Shown: in pieces, positions 1 to 11,960 of the stretch
Layout: each line of letters begins with the position of its first letter
Position numbering within the stretch: position 1 is the first letter of the stretch
Assembly (NCBI RefSeq): GCF_002003265.1
Contig: NZ_CP019687.1
Coordinates: 3,477,501 to 3,541,500 of the forward strand
DNA: 64,000 nucleotides
Reading direction: 5' to 3'
Source of the DNA: Paenibacillus larvae subsp. larvae
Lineage (GTDB): Bacteria > Bacillota > Bacilli > Paenibacillales > NBRC-103111
Made by a program: the position numbers and the translations under genes
Notes under the pieces: generated by a model
What the model was told of the DNA's origin: nothing
Database searches by the model: none
The model's input: the letters and a program-made list of their open reading frames with translations, nothing else

Positions 1-34
1 GTTAAATGTTTATTCCATTGAAGTAATTTTTCGA

Positions 35-115
<81 letters not shown>

Positions 116-145
116 ATATCCTAAAGATTAGGGTCATAAAAATAT

Positions 146-221
146 GGGGCCATAGCTCAGCTGGGAGAGCGCCTGCCTTGCAAGCAGGAGGTCAGCGGTT
201 CGATCCCGCTTGGCTCCACCA
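146..221 (+). tRNA. tRNA-Ala (TGC)
   Basis: Cloverleaf starting ggggcca and closing tggctcc-A-CCA, anticodon loop cttgcaa gives TGC. With tRNA-Ile it forms the usual Ile-Ala pair of a bacterial 16S-23S spacer. Confidence 0.97.
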
Positions 222-324
222 GAAACGCTTCAGCAAAGCCAACCTTTCCAACAAATAGAGGCTTGAAAAGAACGGAGCGCTTGTGGTAAGATAGCTTTTG
301 CCGCCGACGTGGCGAAACCTTGTA

Positions 325-368
325 CCTTGAAAACTAGATAGCGAAACAAAGCGAGAACTTAGAACATC
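325..368 (+). repeat. Left arm of the 23S processing stalk
   Basis: The stretch beginning ccttgaaaactag is, with few mismatches, the reverse complement of 3479-3517 on the other side of the 23S gene. The two arms should pair to form the long stem that RNase III cuts to release pre-23S rRNA. The ccttgaaaacta segment is typical of Bacillales rRNA spacers. Confidence 0.7.
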
Positions 369-487
369 CTTAGTATAAAGCGAAGTGTTTCGTTTGAAGT
401 GAGCGACTTTGCAGATGAATGTTCACCTTACGTGTGATTGAAAACATTCAGGTGCAGCGAAAGCCCTTCAAAGAAATACAAAGCATA

Positions 488-3465
<2,978 letters not shown>

Positions 3466-3478
3466 CTAAAGAAACAAC

Positions 3479-3517
3479 TGTTCTAAGTACACTTTGCTTC
3501 GCTGCTAGTTTTCAGGG
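3479..3517 (+). repeat. Right arm of the 23S processing stalk
   Basis: Complementary to 325-368 across the 23S gene (tgttctaag ... ctagttttcaggg). No 5S gene follows; 3466-3557 holds only this arm and a short linker to tRNA-Ser. Confidence 0.65.
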
Positions 3518-3557
3518 TGCAAAAAAACCTGTTCCTATTATGTATCACTGGTTATAC

Positions 3558-3649
3558 GGAGAGATACCCAAGTGGCTATAAGGGGACCCTCTGCTAAGGG
3601 GTTAGACTGCGTAAGCGGTGCGAGGGTTCGAATCCCTCTCTCTCCGCCA
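3558..3649 (+). tRNA. tRNA-Ser (GCT)
   Basis: Class II tRNA with long variable arm, acceptor ggagaga/tctctcc, anticodon GCT, encoded CCA. First of an eight-gene tRNA cluster attached to the rRNA operon. Confidence 0.95.
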
Positions 3650-3660
3650 GTTCGTCTTAA

Positions 3661-3737
3661 GGCGGCGTAGCTCAGCTGGCTAGAGCGTACGGTTCATACC
3701 CGTGAGGTCGGGGGTTCAAGCCCCTCCGCCGCTACCA
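3661..3737 (+). tRNA. tRNA-Met, elongator (CAT)
   Basis: Acceptor ggcggcg pairs with cgccgct, anticodon CAT, encoded CCA. The 1-72 pair is G-U and not the mismatch of an initiator tRNA, and the body matches Bacillus elongator tRNA-Met. Confidence 0.92.
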
Positions 3738-3756
3738 TAATTTATTCAAGATATAA

Positions 3757-3832
3757 GGACGCTTAGCTCAGCTGGGAGAGCATCTGCCTTACAAGCAGAG
3801 GGTCGGTGGTTCGATCCCGTCAGCGTCCACCA
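3757..3832 (+). tRNA. tRNA-Val (TAC)
   Basis: Acceptor ggacgct/agcgtcc, anticodon loop cttacaa gives TAC, encoded CCA. Confidence 0.95.
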
Positions 3833-3835
3833 TTT

Positions 3836-3911
<76 letters not shown>

Positions 3912-3926
3912 CATGAACTTTTATCA

Positions 3927-4003
3927 GGAGCTGTGGTGTAGAGGCCTAACATGCCTGCCTGTCACGCAGGAGACCGCGGGTTCGAATCCCGTCAGCTCCG
4001 CCA
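3927..4003 (+). tRNA. tRNA-Asp (GTC)
   Basis: Acceptor ggagctg/cagctcc, anticodon GTC in loop ctgtcac, encoded CCA. Confidence 0.95.
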
Positions 4004-4042
4004 TTTATTTCTAAGAGATAGACCCGAACAACTTAATAATAT

Positions 4043-4118
<76 letters not shown>

Positions 4119-4127
4119 TTGCATTGT

Positions 4128-4213
4128 GGAGGCTTAGCGAAGTGGCCAAACGCAGCAGACTGTAAATCTGTTCTCTTACGAGTTCGGTGGTTCGAATCCA
4201 TCAGCCTCCACCA
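4128..4213 (+). tRNA. tRNA-Tyr (GTA)
   Basis: Class II tRNA with long variable arm, acceptor ggaggct/agcctcc, anticodon loop ctgtaaa gives GTA, encoded CCA. Confidence 0.95.
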
Positions 4214-4223
4214 TTTTTTATAA

Positions 4224-4296
4224 GAGCCATTAGCTCAGTTGGTAGAGCACCTGACTTTTAATCAGGGTGTCGAAGGTTCGAGTCCTTCATGGCTCA
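4224..4296 (+). tRNA. tRNA-Lys (TTT), CCA not encoded
   Basis: Acceptor gagccat/atggctc with discriminator A, anticodon loop cttttaa gives TTT. The sequence continues cttt, so CCA must be added after transcription, unlike the other tRNAs of this cluster. Last gene of the rRNA-tRNA unit. Confidence 0.94.
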
Positions 4297-4364
4297 CTTT
4301 TCATTAAGCAATAGAGACCCGAATCTAACATTGTTTTAATAATAAAATGATATCTGGATAAATA

Positions 4365-4394
4365 TAAAAACTGCTCTTTATGAGCAGTTTTTAT
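4365..4394. terminator. Bidirectional terminator
   Basis: aaaaactgctc-tttat-gagcagttttt forms a perfect stem with A/T runs on both sides. It can end the rRNA-tRNA transcript on the plus strand and the thiamine-binding gene on the minus strand. Confidence 0.85.
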
Positions 4395-4708
4395 AATATT
4401 GAGGATTTAGCCAATTGATTTTTAACAGACTGTAGTTTTTGTTCTGAAGAACCTTCCTTATCCCGGCGATCGTCAATCTTAATGGAAGTAGACACCCGCT
4501 TTGCCCCTGCCTGGAAAGGAATCTCGTGCAATTCCTCGACTATCTCTAAGAGACGGTGCAGAGGTCCCTCAATGGTAGTACTCATCGAATTCATTTGGAA
4601 CTTGATATCTGTTTTCTGTTCAAGAACCTTGTACAAATCTGCTACGTAGCAGCTCAAACTGGTAGACCCGGTTCCAATCGGAACGATTGTAAATTCTACA
4701 ATTGCCAT
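4391..4708 (-). CDS. Thiamine-binding protein, MTH1187/UPF0045 family (YqgV-like)
   Basis: A 105-residue cytosolic protein of the MTH1187 family, whose characterised members bind thiamine or a related ligand as small ferredoxin-like-fold oligomers. The start MAIVEFTIVPIG and the later MSTTIEG and AKRVSTSIKIDDRR segments are typical of the family. I chose the ATG at 4708 because ggggag lies just upstream; the longer frame has no ribosome site. It is a single-gene unit between two converging transcripts and ends in the shared terminator. The ligand in this organism is inferred. Confidence 0.85.
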   Translation of the reverse strand: MAIVEFTIVPIGTGSTSLSCYVADLYKVLEQKTDIKFQMNSMSTTIEGPLHRLLEIVEELHEIPFQAGAKRVSTSIKIDDRRDKEGSSEQKLQSVKNQLAKSSIL

Positions 4709-4795
4709 TGTATTTCTCCCCTTCTTTAAATTTAACCTACTGTTCCATTGTAGAATACCTGGGTCCAAGGAGCCAGTTTTAGGGGAAGGAACAGG

Positions 4796-6372
4796 TTAGA
4801 GCTCGTGCCTTACGGCTTTGTCAATCAAATGCTCTGCTGTTCTGGAAGCTAAGGCCATGACCGTATTGGTTGGATTTCCTCCTCCTGAGGTAACAAATAT
4901 ACTGGCATCGCAAATGTACAGGTTGGGAATATCATGTGTTTGACCAAATGAATTCACAACGGAATCCGAAGAATTAGCCCCCATTCTGCATCCTCCCATC
5001 AAATGGGCGCTGTCAGGGACGACAAATTCAGTTTTCCCTCCGACTGCTTCCCAGATATTTTTCATTTGGGTAACAGCATGCTCAATCAGTCTAAGATCAT
5101 TCCCCCATAGCTGAAAGTTACTTTAGCCCTCGGCATCCCGTACTGATCTTTGTCCCTGGCCAAAGCAATGCGGTTATTTTCATGCGGAAGGACTTCGCCG
5201 ACCATTGTGGAACGCCCGTAGTAGTTGTAATCCAGCATACTTTCTCTAAGTTTGGGTCCCCATAAAGGAACCGGTGTACCAGATTTTACGATTCCTTTAG
5301 CGAAAGAAAGGGGACGGGCACCGTGAGCATGGAGAGTATACCCTCGCATAAAGCCTCTTTCTTTATCGGATTCATAAAAATGCTGAGTAGTGGCTAAGAC
5401 GGGTGTTCCTTTATAAACACGGACTTCGTCCTCAAATTTGGCATAAACATCATAGCTGCTGTGAGTCATAATCCCTCTTCCTACCCAGCCGCTGCTATTG
5501 GCCAACCCGTCCGGATGAGAAGGGGTGAAAGAGTTCAAAAGAAGTCTCGGCGTTTCAACAACATATGCACAAAGAATAACCAGGTTTGCTTTTTGCCTGT
5601 ACTCCTTTCCTTTATGATGAAAGAGAACGCCTGAGGCCCTTCCGTCAGGTCCAAGAATGATTTGAGTCGCCATACATTCTGAAAGTACCTCTGCGCCAGC
5701 CTTTAGTGCTTTGGGAATGTGCACGATCAGTGTGCTGAATTTTGAATTAGGCATACATCCCTGATTGCAAAATCCTCTATTAATGCAAGGGGGACGTCCT
5801 TCGAATGGAGCTGATAATATCGCTAGAGGGGCAGTTACCGATGGTATCCCTAATTGTTCGCATCCTTTTTGGAACAGGTAAGCATTAGGGCTTAACGGAT
5901 CTCTTTCGGGGTACGGATAAGGTCCGTTAAAATTCCCCCATGGGAAATAACGGGGGCCGGAGACAGCAATCTCCTTTTCAATTTTTGTATAATAAGGTTC
6001 TAAATCTTTATAATGAATGGGCCAGTCCTGACCAACCCCATCAATAGACTTGGTTTTAAAATCTGATTCGTGAAAACGCAGAAAAACACCTGTGAAATGA
6101 AGGGTTCCCCCGCCCACTCCAAACCCGGAATTATTATGACCCATTTCAAGTGGATGCCGGCCGTCCACGATCCGGGTATCCTGCCAACCCAACTGTTTCA
6201 TGGACAGTTCATCACTGGCAAAATCGTGCTGGGGATCCCGGATTGGGCCTGCGTCAAGGACAACTACACTCATTCCGGCCTCACTGAGTTCTTTAGCCAA
6301 AACGCCTCCGGCAGCCCCTGCACCGACGATGACTACATCCACAGTTTCATTTTCAAATCTACGTTTAATCAT
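4796..6372 (-). pseudogene. GMC oxidoreductase, frameshifted (gluconate 2-dehydrogenase alpha-type)
   Basis: FAD-dependent membrane-associated dehydrogenase subunit that would oxidise a sugar or alcohol. The N-terminal part (6372 to about 5100) has the Rossmann motif VVIVGAGAAGGVLAKEL; the C-terminal part (5065-4796) has the GMC signature HLMGGCRMG and the final NPTNTVMALASRTAEHL block. The two halves are in different frames. The break is at a five-G run on the coding strand (5102-5106), where one added base would restore reading through SYGEN-type sequence into LRLIEHAV. Start at 6372 follows gggagg and overlaps the upstream subunit-3 gene by 8 bases, showing one operon. Either a real lesion or a sequencing undercall; the rest of the protein looks healthy. 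Confidence 0.85.
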
Positions 6373-6961
6373 CCGTCTGTGCCTCCCATGGATCCAGATG
6401 CTCCCGGTCTGCCCGTACATATCCCCGTGGATAAGCGGGTCCCCCGTATCCGATTTCGGACCAGATTTTCGGATGAGAGTAATAAGATTCTATAGTCAGT
6501 AAAAGTAACTTTTGAAAAAAAGCTTTCTGATTTATCCCGGCCAGCTCACCGGATAGAGGGATCCTTTGCTCAACTACTTGTTCCATGAAAGATCGCTGCT
6601 TGTCCTGAGAAAGCTGGTAAAAGGACTGTCCATATAAGCTTTGACAGGCTACCTCAACAGAAATCAGACCTTTGCGGATCAGGTCCCGCTGCTCCAGCGT
6701 GCCGGCTGGCCTTTGGCCCTCTCCTTTATTCTGGGCAAGTGTACTATCGATATGACTGAGAACATACTGGATCACATCTGTACGGGGGTCATCCATAAGT
6801 AATGAACACCATGCCCTTAACTGTTCAGCTTCCGTTTCGGATAAAAAATGGTATCCGTGAGTATGAAAAAGCCGGTCCGATACAATTTTCCGGGTATGTT
6901 CGTCCCAGGCATTCTGTTCCCTCATGACATCATAATTAGGGTAATGGCTTGATTCTGCCAT
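6365..6961 (-). CDS. Gluconate 2-dehydrogenase subunit 3 family protein
   Basis: A 198-residue protein of the small (gamma-like) subunit family that accompanies GMC-type membrane dehydrogenases. It begins MAESSHYPNYDVMREQNAW; the segment FLSETEAEQLRAWCSLLMDD is the recognisable core. No clear signal peptide is visible in the chosen frame. The start at 6961 is preceded at ideal distance by ggaggtg; the upstream GTG overlaps that site and is unlikely. It is the middle gene of a three-gene operon (membrane protein, this subunit, GMC oxidoreductase), so it probably forms the electron-transfer complex with the next gene. The substrate cannot be read from the sequence. Confidence 0.82.
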   Translation of the reverse strand: MAESSHYPNYDVMREQNAWDEHTRKIVSDRLFHTHGYHFLSETEAEQLRAWCSLLMDDPRTDVIQYVLSHIDSTLAQNKGEGQRPAGTLEQRDLIRKGLISVEVACQSLYGQSFYQLSQDKQRSFMEQVVEQRIPLSGELAGINQKAFFQKLLLLTIESYYSHPKIWSEIGYGGPAYPRGYVRADREHLDPWEAQTDD

Positions 6962-6966
6962 CTGAT

Positions 6967-7359
6967 TCACCTCCAGTAATATGCAAGCAGCCCCAATACC
7001 CCCATGGCTGAATACATAAGCGGCATTATGACAGGAGGACCTATCAGGAAATTGCGGCCGGCATATCCGCCGACACGAACTCCGACACCTTTAAAATGAT
7101 AGTAAAAACCGATTAACCCTGAAATAGCGGCAATCCACATCAGAAAGGCAAAAATCCATCCGTACCATTGCAGATTAAATAAGGCATAAGCTGCAGCAAA
7201 TAGCACATAAAAGGGGGAGGACAGAACGGGTACGAGCATGATCTTTTGGTGGAAATTCTGTCTATAGTGACTCATGGTTACTTGTATGCCAATGAAAATA
7301 TATGCAAATGCGACAAATAAAATCACAATTCGTGCTAACGGCCATCCGACCCAAACCAT
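6967..7359 (-). CDS. Four-helix membrane protein of the GMC dehydrogenase operon
   Basis: A 130-residue hydrophobic protein with about four membrane segments, beginning MVWVGWPLARIVILF and ending GVLGLLAYYWR. The start at 7359 follows ggaggaaatgag; the 27 upstream residues of the open frame have no translation signal. It leads the operon and its stop lies six bases before the next start. Inference: it anchors the dehydrogenase or hands electrons to the membrane, but no haem-binding motif is evident, so it may be structural only. I do not recognise a named family. Confidence 0.75.
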   Translation of the reverse strand: MVWVGWPLARIVILFVAFAYIFIGIQVTMSHYRQNFHQKIMLVPVLSSPFYVLFAAAYALFNLQWYGWIFAFLMWIAAISGLIGFYYHFKGVGVRVGGYAGRNFLIGPPVIMPLMYSAMGVLGLLAYYWR

Positions 7360-7547
7360 CTCATTTCCTCCTTCCTCTATATTATTTGTTTCCAAAATAA
7401 GGTAGGGATAATCATGAAACCGTCTGGAAAGAAAACACAATAAAATTTGGCATCCTTTTCCGGGGAATGAGCGGATGTACGGAAAGGGAAACCTAATATT
7501 GAAATTCAGCAGGTGATTTATAACCGGAAGAAAGGAGAAAATCGCTC

Positions 7548-8452
7548 TTGTTTTATTTGCTGCCTGTCCTTGTCAGTTTCCTCTTTGTCTTGATTCTTGT
7601 TCCTGGTCTAAGAGCCATTGCTTTCCGGATCGGTTTTGTTTTGGGCGGAATTGCTCTTTACATAGCAAGTTTAACAGCCATGATTCTTTTTACTCGGGGC
7701 TCAGCTCTTGTTCTTACAGTAGGAACAGGAGGAACCGTCTTAATGCTTATGGGACTTTTTGACGACTGGTTCAAAACAAAAGGAAAAGACTTTCCTGTTT
7801 GGCCGCGGCTTATCATATATCTTATTGTCTCGGCCATCCCCGTTTTTTTGGTATTGAAATTATAGGGGTGTCCAAGCTTGAAATGGGGACGGGCATGGTC
7901 CTTTTTCCAGCCTGGATTTCCTGGTTATCTACAATGGCCTGGGTATTTGGCATCACCAATATGGTTAACTTTATAGACGGTTTGGACGGACTCGCTTCAG
8001 CGATTGTGACCATTTCCTCGCTTACTTTACTAATAACGGCTTTTCTAATGCAGCAGACAGAGCCTGCCGTTTTAGCGGGTTCCCTTGCCGGAGCCTGCTT
8101 GGCTTTTCTCTTTTTTAACTTTCACCCTGCCCGCATTTTTATGGGGGATGCAGGAGCCATCTATCTTGGTTATACACTGGCCGTTATCTCAATTGACGGG
8201 GCATTTAAGAGTGCAACGGTCATTTCTATTTTCGTTCCTGTTCTAGCATTGGGTGTTCCCATATTGGATACCGTCATTGTTTTTGCCCGCAGGTTTATCC
8301 AAAAGAAAGGGCTGCATAAAGCGGATAAATTGCATACCCACCACTGTCTGATGGCGTGGGGATTAACGCAAACCCAAAGCGTTTCATTTCTATATTTGGT
8401 TAGTGCCGTATTTTCTTTGGTTTCCATAGTGCTCTTGCTTGCTTTTCAATAA
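7548..8452 (+). pseudogene. MraY/TagO-type glycosyl-1-phosphate transferase, degraded
   Basis: Polyprenyl-phosphate sugar-1-phosphate transferase of the MraY/WecA/TagO family, which starts wall teichoic acid or related polymers at the membrane. Visible motifs are LFDDWF, the NFIDGLDGLA loop, FMGDAGAIYLGY and the HTHHCLM region, all in multi-helix context. Two defects are seen. First, FRIGF is followed at once by VLGGIALY, whereas relatives have about 20 residues (DxPxxRKxHxxPxP type) between them, suggesting an internal deletion. Second, the frame breaks at a seven-T run (7843-7849); one more T would join PVFFG to IEIIGVSKLEMG. The likely start is TTG at 7548 after aaaggag. A second functional copy is presumably elsewhere. 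Confidence 0.8.
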
Positions 8453-8533
8453 ACAGTGCTGATGCGCTCCGTCCTCCTATGCTAATATAAAGAAAAAGAG
8501 AAGTTTACAAATTTCATGGCAGGGAGATCAGAA

Positions 8534-9640
8534 ATGGACGCAGAAGGGATCAAGGAACAATTGGAAGCGGTTTTAGGATCAGAGGTTCAAATAGTTTGAA
8601 CGCCTAAAAAGGATTGGATAGGCTTTTCAGGGGAGCATGTAGGGGAAAAAATGCGGAGAAGAAGTTTGGAAAGCGGGGACTGTCTTCTGGTGGAATTGAA
8701 CCAATCCAAAGACCAGGTCCTTTGTTTGCGAATGAACAAAAAGCAGGTAAGCCCTTCTGAAAGAAGACTTATTGAAATGCTGGTTGAAACTTTGGATTTG
8801 CAGGATAAAAAGCAGAAACCGGCCGTCTCAAAGGAACAACGCAAAGCGGAGGAAATTTCCGAATGGATGCTTAAGAAGGCGGAACAGGGTGTAACGGATA
8901 CAGATCTTCCCGATGCCTTGGCATCCCAGGTTTCATTTTATTCCTCCAAAATCCCTTTGTTATTGTATGGGGACTATTCTTCATCCTATAAGGTTACGTA
9001 CGAAGATTTAAAAAAACTGCTGGAGTCCTTTTTTGATGCGGACATTTGTCTGATCCCCCTTTTAGATAAAGAGTGGTTTATTCTGGCCCCCGAATCCCTG
9101 TTGACTAATGCCGCAGAGAGAGAAGAAGGGGAAGAGGAGAACATAGAGCAAACCTTGGATGCCCTTGTACTGGGACTCCATGAAATGCTGGCAAATGAAT
9201 GGGTAGGAGAAAGCCATCTTGCTATCCATTATCCGATCAAGCCGGTAAAGTCTCTACTTAAAACCATGCTTAGTTTGAGGGAGACCATTATGGTGGGCAG
9301 GACTAATCACGTTTCCAGTTATATTCATATGCCGTGGAAATTAAGGCTTGAAGGTTTGCTGCATAAAATTCCCGCGGAAGAGAAGGCGTTTTTTTTGGAA
9401 CAGGTGCTGGGAGGCATTGACCACGTATTGGATACAGAAACACAAACTACATTGGAACAGTTTTTCGGGCTGGACTGCAATGTGAGTGAAACGGCGAAGA
9501 AGCTGTATATCCACCGAAATACCCTTCTTTACAGGCTGGACAAGTTCAAACAGGAAACAAGCCTTGACGTTAGGAATTTTCACCACGCGGTTCTTGTTAA
9601 GATAGCTCTGTTATTGTACAAAGTAACAAACAGAAAGTAA
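8534..9640 (+). pseudogene. PucR-type helix-turn-helix regulator with in-frame stop
   Basis: A regulator with a C-terminal PucR/CdaR-type helix-turn-helix (ETAKKLYIHRNTLLYRLDKF, near the end) and a central unrecognised sensory region. The natural start appears to be ATG 8534 after agggag, giving MDAEGIKEQLEAVLG; codon 22 (8597-8599) is TGA and the same frame then runs open to 9640. A second ATG at 8651, preceded by aggggaaaaa, could restart translation and make a 329-residue protein lacking about 39 residues. It lies directly upstream of msmX, and in Paenibacillus a regulator of this kind often precedes that gene (family knowledge). Whether the restart product works is unknown. Confidence 0.75.
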
Positions 9641-9738
9641 TTTTTTTGTAGGGATTGTGCATAGTCACAAGTGGAGAAGTCCTGTAAGATGGAAATAATC
9701 AGATTTTGAATCCAAACCATGATGGGGGAATGAGAAAC

Positions 9739-10860
9739 ATGGCAGGCGTTCGTTTAAATCACATTGTTAAAAAATATCCCGGTAACGATGAAGCTACGGT
9801 TAAAGATTTCCATCTTGAAATAAAAGACAAAGAGTTTCTGGTCCTAGTTGGGGCTTCCGGCTGCGGGAAATCCACTACACTTCGCATGGTTGCAGGTCTG
9901 GAGGAAATTACCGAAGGTGAGCTTTATATCGGAGACCGCCTGGTCAATGATGTGGCTCCCAAAGACCGTGACATCGCAATGGTTTTCCAATCCTACGCGC
10001 TATATCCTCACATGAACGTGTACCAAAACATGGCATTTGGTTTGAAACTTCGTAAATTCAAGAAAGCTGATATTGATACCCGAGTCCGCGAAGCGGCTAA
10101 ACTTCTGGAAATTGAGCATCTGCTTGACCGTAAGCCTAAAGCGCTCTCCGGAGGTCAGCGTCAGCGTGTTGCCTTGGGCCGGGCGATTGTCCGTGAACCT
10201 CAAGTGTTCCTGATGGACGAACCATTATCCAATTTGGACGCTAAATTGCGGGTACAGATGCGTGCAGTTATCAGTAAACTTGTAAAACGTCTGGAAACCA
10301 CCTGTATTTACGTTACGCATGACCAGACTGAGGCCATGACTATGGGTGACCGTATTGTTGTTATGGATAAAGGTGTTATTCAGCAAGCGGCTTCTCCGAA
10401 AGAAATTTATAACTTCCCGGTGAACATGTTTGTAGCCGGATTTATTGGTTCTCCATCTATGAACTTTGTAGACGGGGCTATCTCCGAAGAAAATGACGAA
10501 CTCCTGTTCAAAGCTCCGGGAGTCAACATTGTAATTCCTGAAGGCAAGGCCAAATTGCTTCGTGAAAAAGGGTATACAAATAAAGAAGTCGTTCTGGGTA
10601 TTCGTCCGGAGGATCTTCACGAAGAGCCTGTATTCCTTGAAGCTTCCCCCAATTCCATCGTGAGTGCCAACATAGAAGTGGCAGAGAACCTGGGCCATGA
10701 GATGAACCTGTACATTAACGGCATTGGAACAAGTTCTGTAATTGCCCGTGTAGATGGCCGTTCCGGTTTGAAGGAAGGCTCTACCGTTAAACTTGCTTTA
10801 GACATGAACAAAGTTCATTTCTTTGATAAAGAGACAACAGAGTCCATTCTGTTGAAGTAA
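9739..10860 (+). CDS. msmX: ABC sugar-transporter ATP-binding protein MsmX/UgpC
   Basis: Cytoplasmic ATPase that energises several carbohydrate ABC importers; members of this family are shared by different sugar permeases. Walker A is GASGCGKST, the signature is LSGGQRQRVALGRAI, Walker B is VFLMDEPLSNLDAKLR and the switch His lies in YVTHDQTEAM; a C-terminal TOBE/MalK regulatory domain follows (from about residue 235). At 373 residues it is full length. The start at ATG 9739 (MAGVRLNHIVKKY) matches the family and follows ggggga; the frame's earlier start adds residues not seen in relatives. No permease or binding-protein genes are adjacent, which fits the shared-ATPase role. A terminator follows. 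Confidence 0.93.
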   Translation: MAGVRLNHIVKKYPGNDEATVKDFHLEIKDKEFLVLVGASGCGKSTTLRMVAGLEEITEGELYIGDRLVNDVAPKDRDIAMVFQSYALYPHMNVYQNMAFGLKLRKFKKADIDTRVREAAKLLEIEHLLDRKPKALSGGQRQRVALGRAIVREPQVFLMDEPLSNLDAKLRVQMRAVISKLVKRLETTCIYVTHDQTEAMTMGDRIVVMDKGVIQQAASPKEIYNFPVNMFVAGFIGSPSMNFVDGAISEENDELLFKAPGVNIVIPEGKAKLLREKGYTNKEVVLGIRPEDLHEEPVFLEASPNSIVSANIEVAENLGHEMNLYINGIGTSSVIARVDGRSGLKEGSTVKLALDMNKVHFFDKETTESILLK

Positions 10861-10873
10861 TCCCTTCGTCATT

Positions 10874-10903
10874 CAAAGCCAGTCCTTGTGACTGGCTTTT
10901 TGT
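10874..10903 (+). terminator. Terminator after msmX
   Basis: aaagccagtc-cttgt-gactggcttttt: perfect stem followed by a T run. Confidence 0.85.
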
Positions 10904-10923
10904 GTATATGAATCAACGGTTTA

Positions 10924-10952
10924 TTGATTTCAAAGCCTAATTCCATTACGAT
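10924..10952 (+). promoter_or_regulatory. Possible sigma-A promoter for hprK
   Basis: TTGATT at 10924, 17-base spacer, TACGAT at 10947, about 35 bases before the hprK start. The -10 box is imperfect. Confidence 0.4.
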
Positions 10953-10986
10953 GGGAGTATTGGCAAAGTAAAGGGGATAACAGCAT

Positions 10987-11922
10987 ATGGCGAAAAAAGT
11001 GAAAGTGGCTGATTTGGTACGGACATTCAAATTAGAAGTCATCAGCGGAGAAGAAGGGTTGAAACGTACCATCACCGTTGCTGATTTGTATCGTCCGGGT
11101 CTGGAGATGGCCGGATATTTCAATTATCATCCACAAGAAAGGGTCCAGTTATTGGGAAAGACGGAAATGTCCTTTTATGAAACCCTCACAGGACCAATCC
11201 GTCAAAGGAGAGCCAGGCAGCTGTGTACCTCTCCCGAAACTCCATGCATTATTATAACAAGAGGACTGGATATACCCGATGAAATTATAGAGGAAGCGGC
11301 GAAGCATCATCTTCCGGTACTGCGGAGCAAAGTAGCCACAACCATTCTTGCCAGCCGCCTGACCAACTATCTGGAGAACAAACTGGCGCCTTCCACAACC
11401 ATTCATGGGGTTTTAGTGGATGTTTATGGAGTAGGTATGCTGATTACGGGAGGAAGCGGAATTGGAAAAAGCGAGACAGCCCTGGAACTTGTTAAAAGGG
11501 GACACCGTCTTGTGGCCGACGATGCCGTGGAAATCCGTCAGACCGCAGATTATGTCTTGTCCGGGAATGCACCTGAATTGATCCGGCACCTCCTGGAAAT
11601 CCGCGGAGTGGGCATCATTAATGTTATGACTTTGTTCGGTGCCGGTGCTGTCCGCAATGAAAAGAAGATTTCGGTAGTGGTCAAGCTCGAAACCTGGCAG
11701 CAGGACAAACAGTATGACCGTCTTGGTCTGGATGAGGAAACCACCCGGATCATAGACACCGACCTGCCATTGGTAACAATTCCTGTCCGTCCCGGCCGAA
11801 ACCTTGCGGTTATTATTGAGGTGGCTGCAATGAACTACAGGTTGAAACGGATGGGCTATAATGCGGCTCTTCAATTTACAAACCGGCTAACTGAGACCAT
11901 TGCCGAAGATTTGGACGATTAA
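10987..11922 (+). CDS. hprK: HPr kinase/phosphorylase
   Basis: Bifunctional sensor enzyme of carbon catabolite repression: it phosphorylates Ser-46 of HPr using ATP and removes the phosphate again. The protein has 311 residues with the usual two-domain layout: an N-terminal domain and a C-terminal kinase domain with P-loop [18 protein letters not shown], followed by LVADDAVEI and the C-terminal NMTLFG-like and [10 protein letters not shown] segments. The start follows aggggataacagc. It heads the block hprK-lgt-ppaX-acyltransferase known from Bacillus. Its substrate HPr-like protein is encoded at 30363. Confidence 0.97.
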   Translation: MAKKVKVADLVRTFKLEVISGEEGLKRTITVADLYRPGLEMAGYFNYHPQERVQLLGKTEMSFYETLTGPIRQRRARQLCTSPETPCIIITRGLDIPDEIIEEAAKHHLPVLRSKVATTILASRLTNYLENKLAPSTTIHGVLVDVYGVGMLITGGSGIGKSETALELVKRGHRLVADDAVEIRQTADYVLSGNAPELIRHLLEIRGVGIINVMTLFGAGAVRNEKKISVVVKLETWQQDKQYDRLGLDEETTRIIDTDLPLVTIPVRPGRNLAVIIEVAAMNYRLKRMGYNAALQFTNRLTETIAEDLDD

Positions 11923-11960
11923 GTCACGGGGATATATAAGACAAGGAGGGGTTTATTTAT

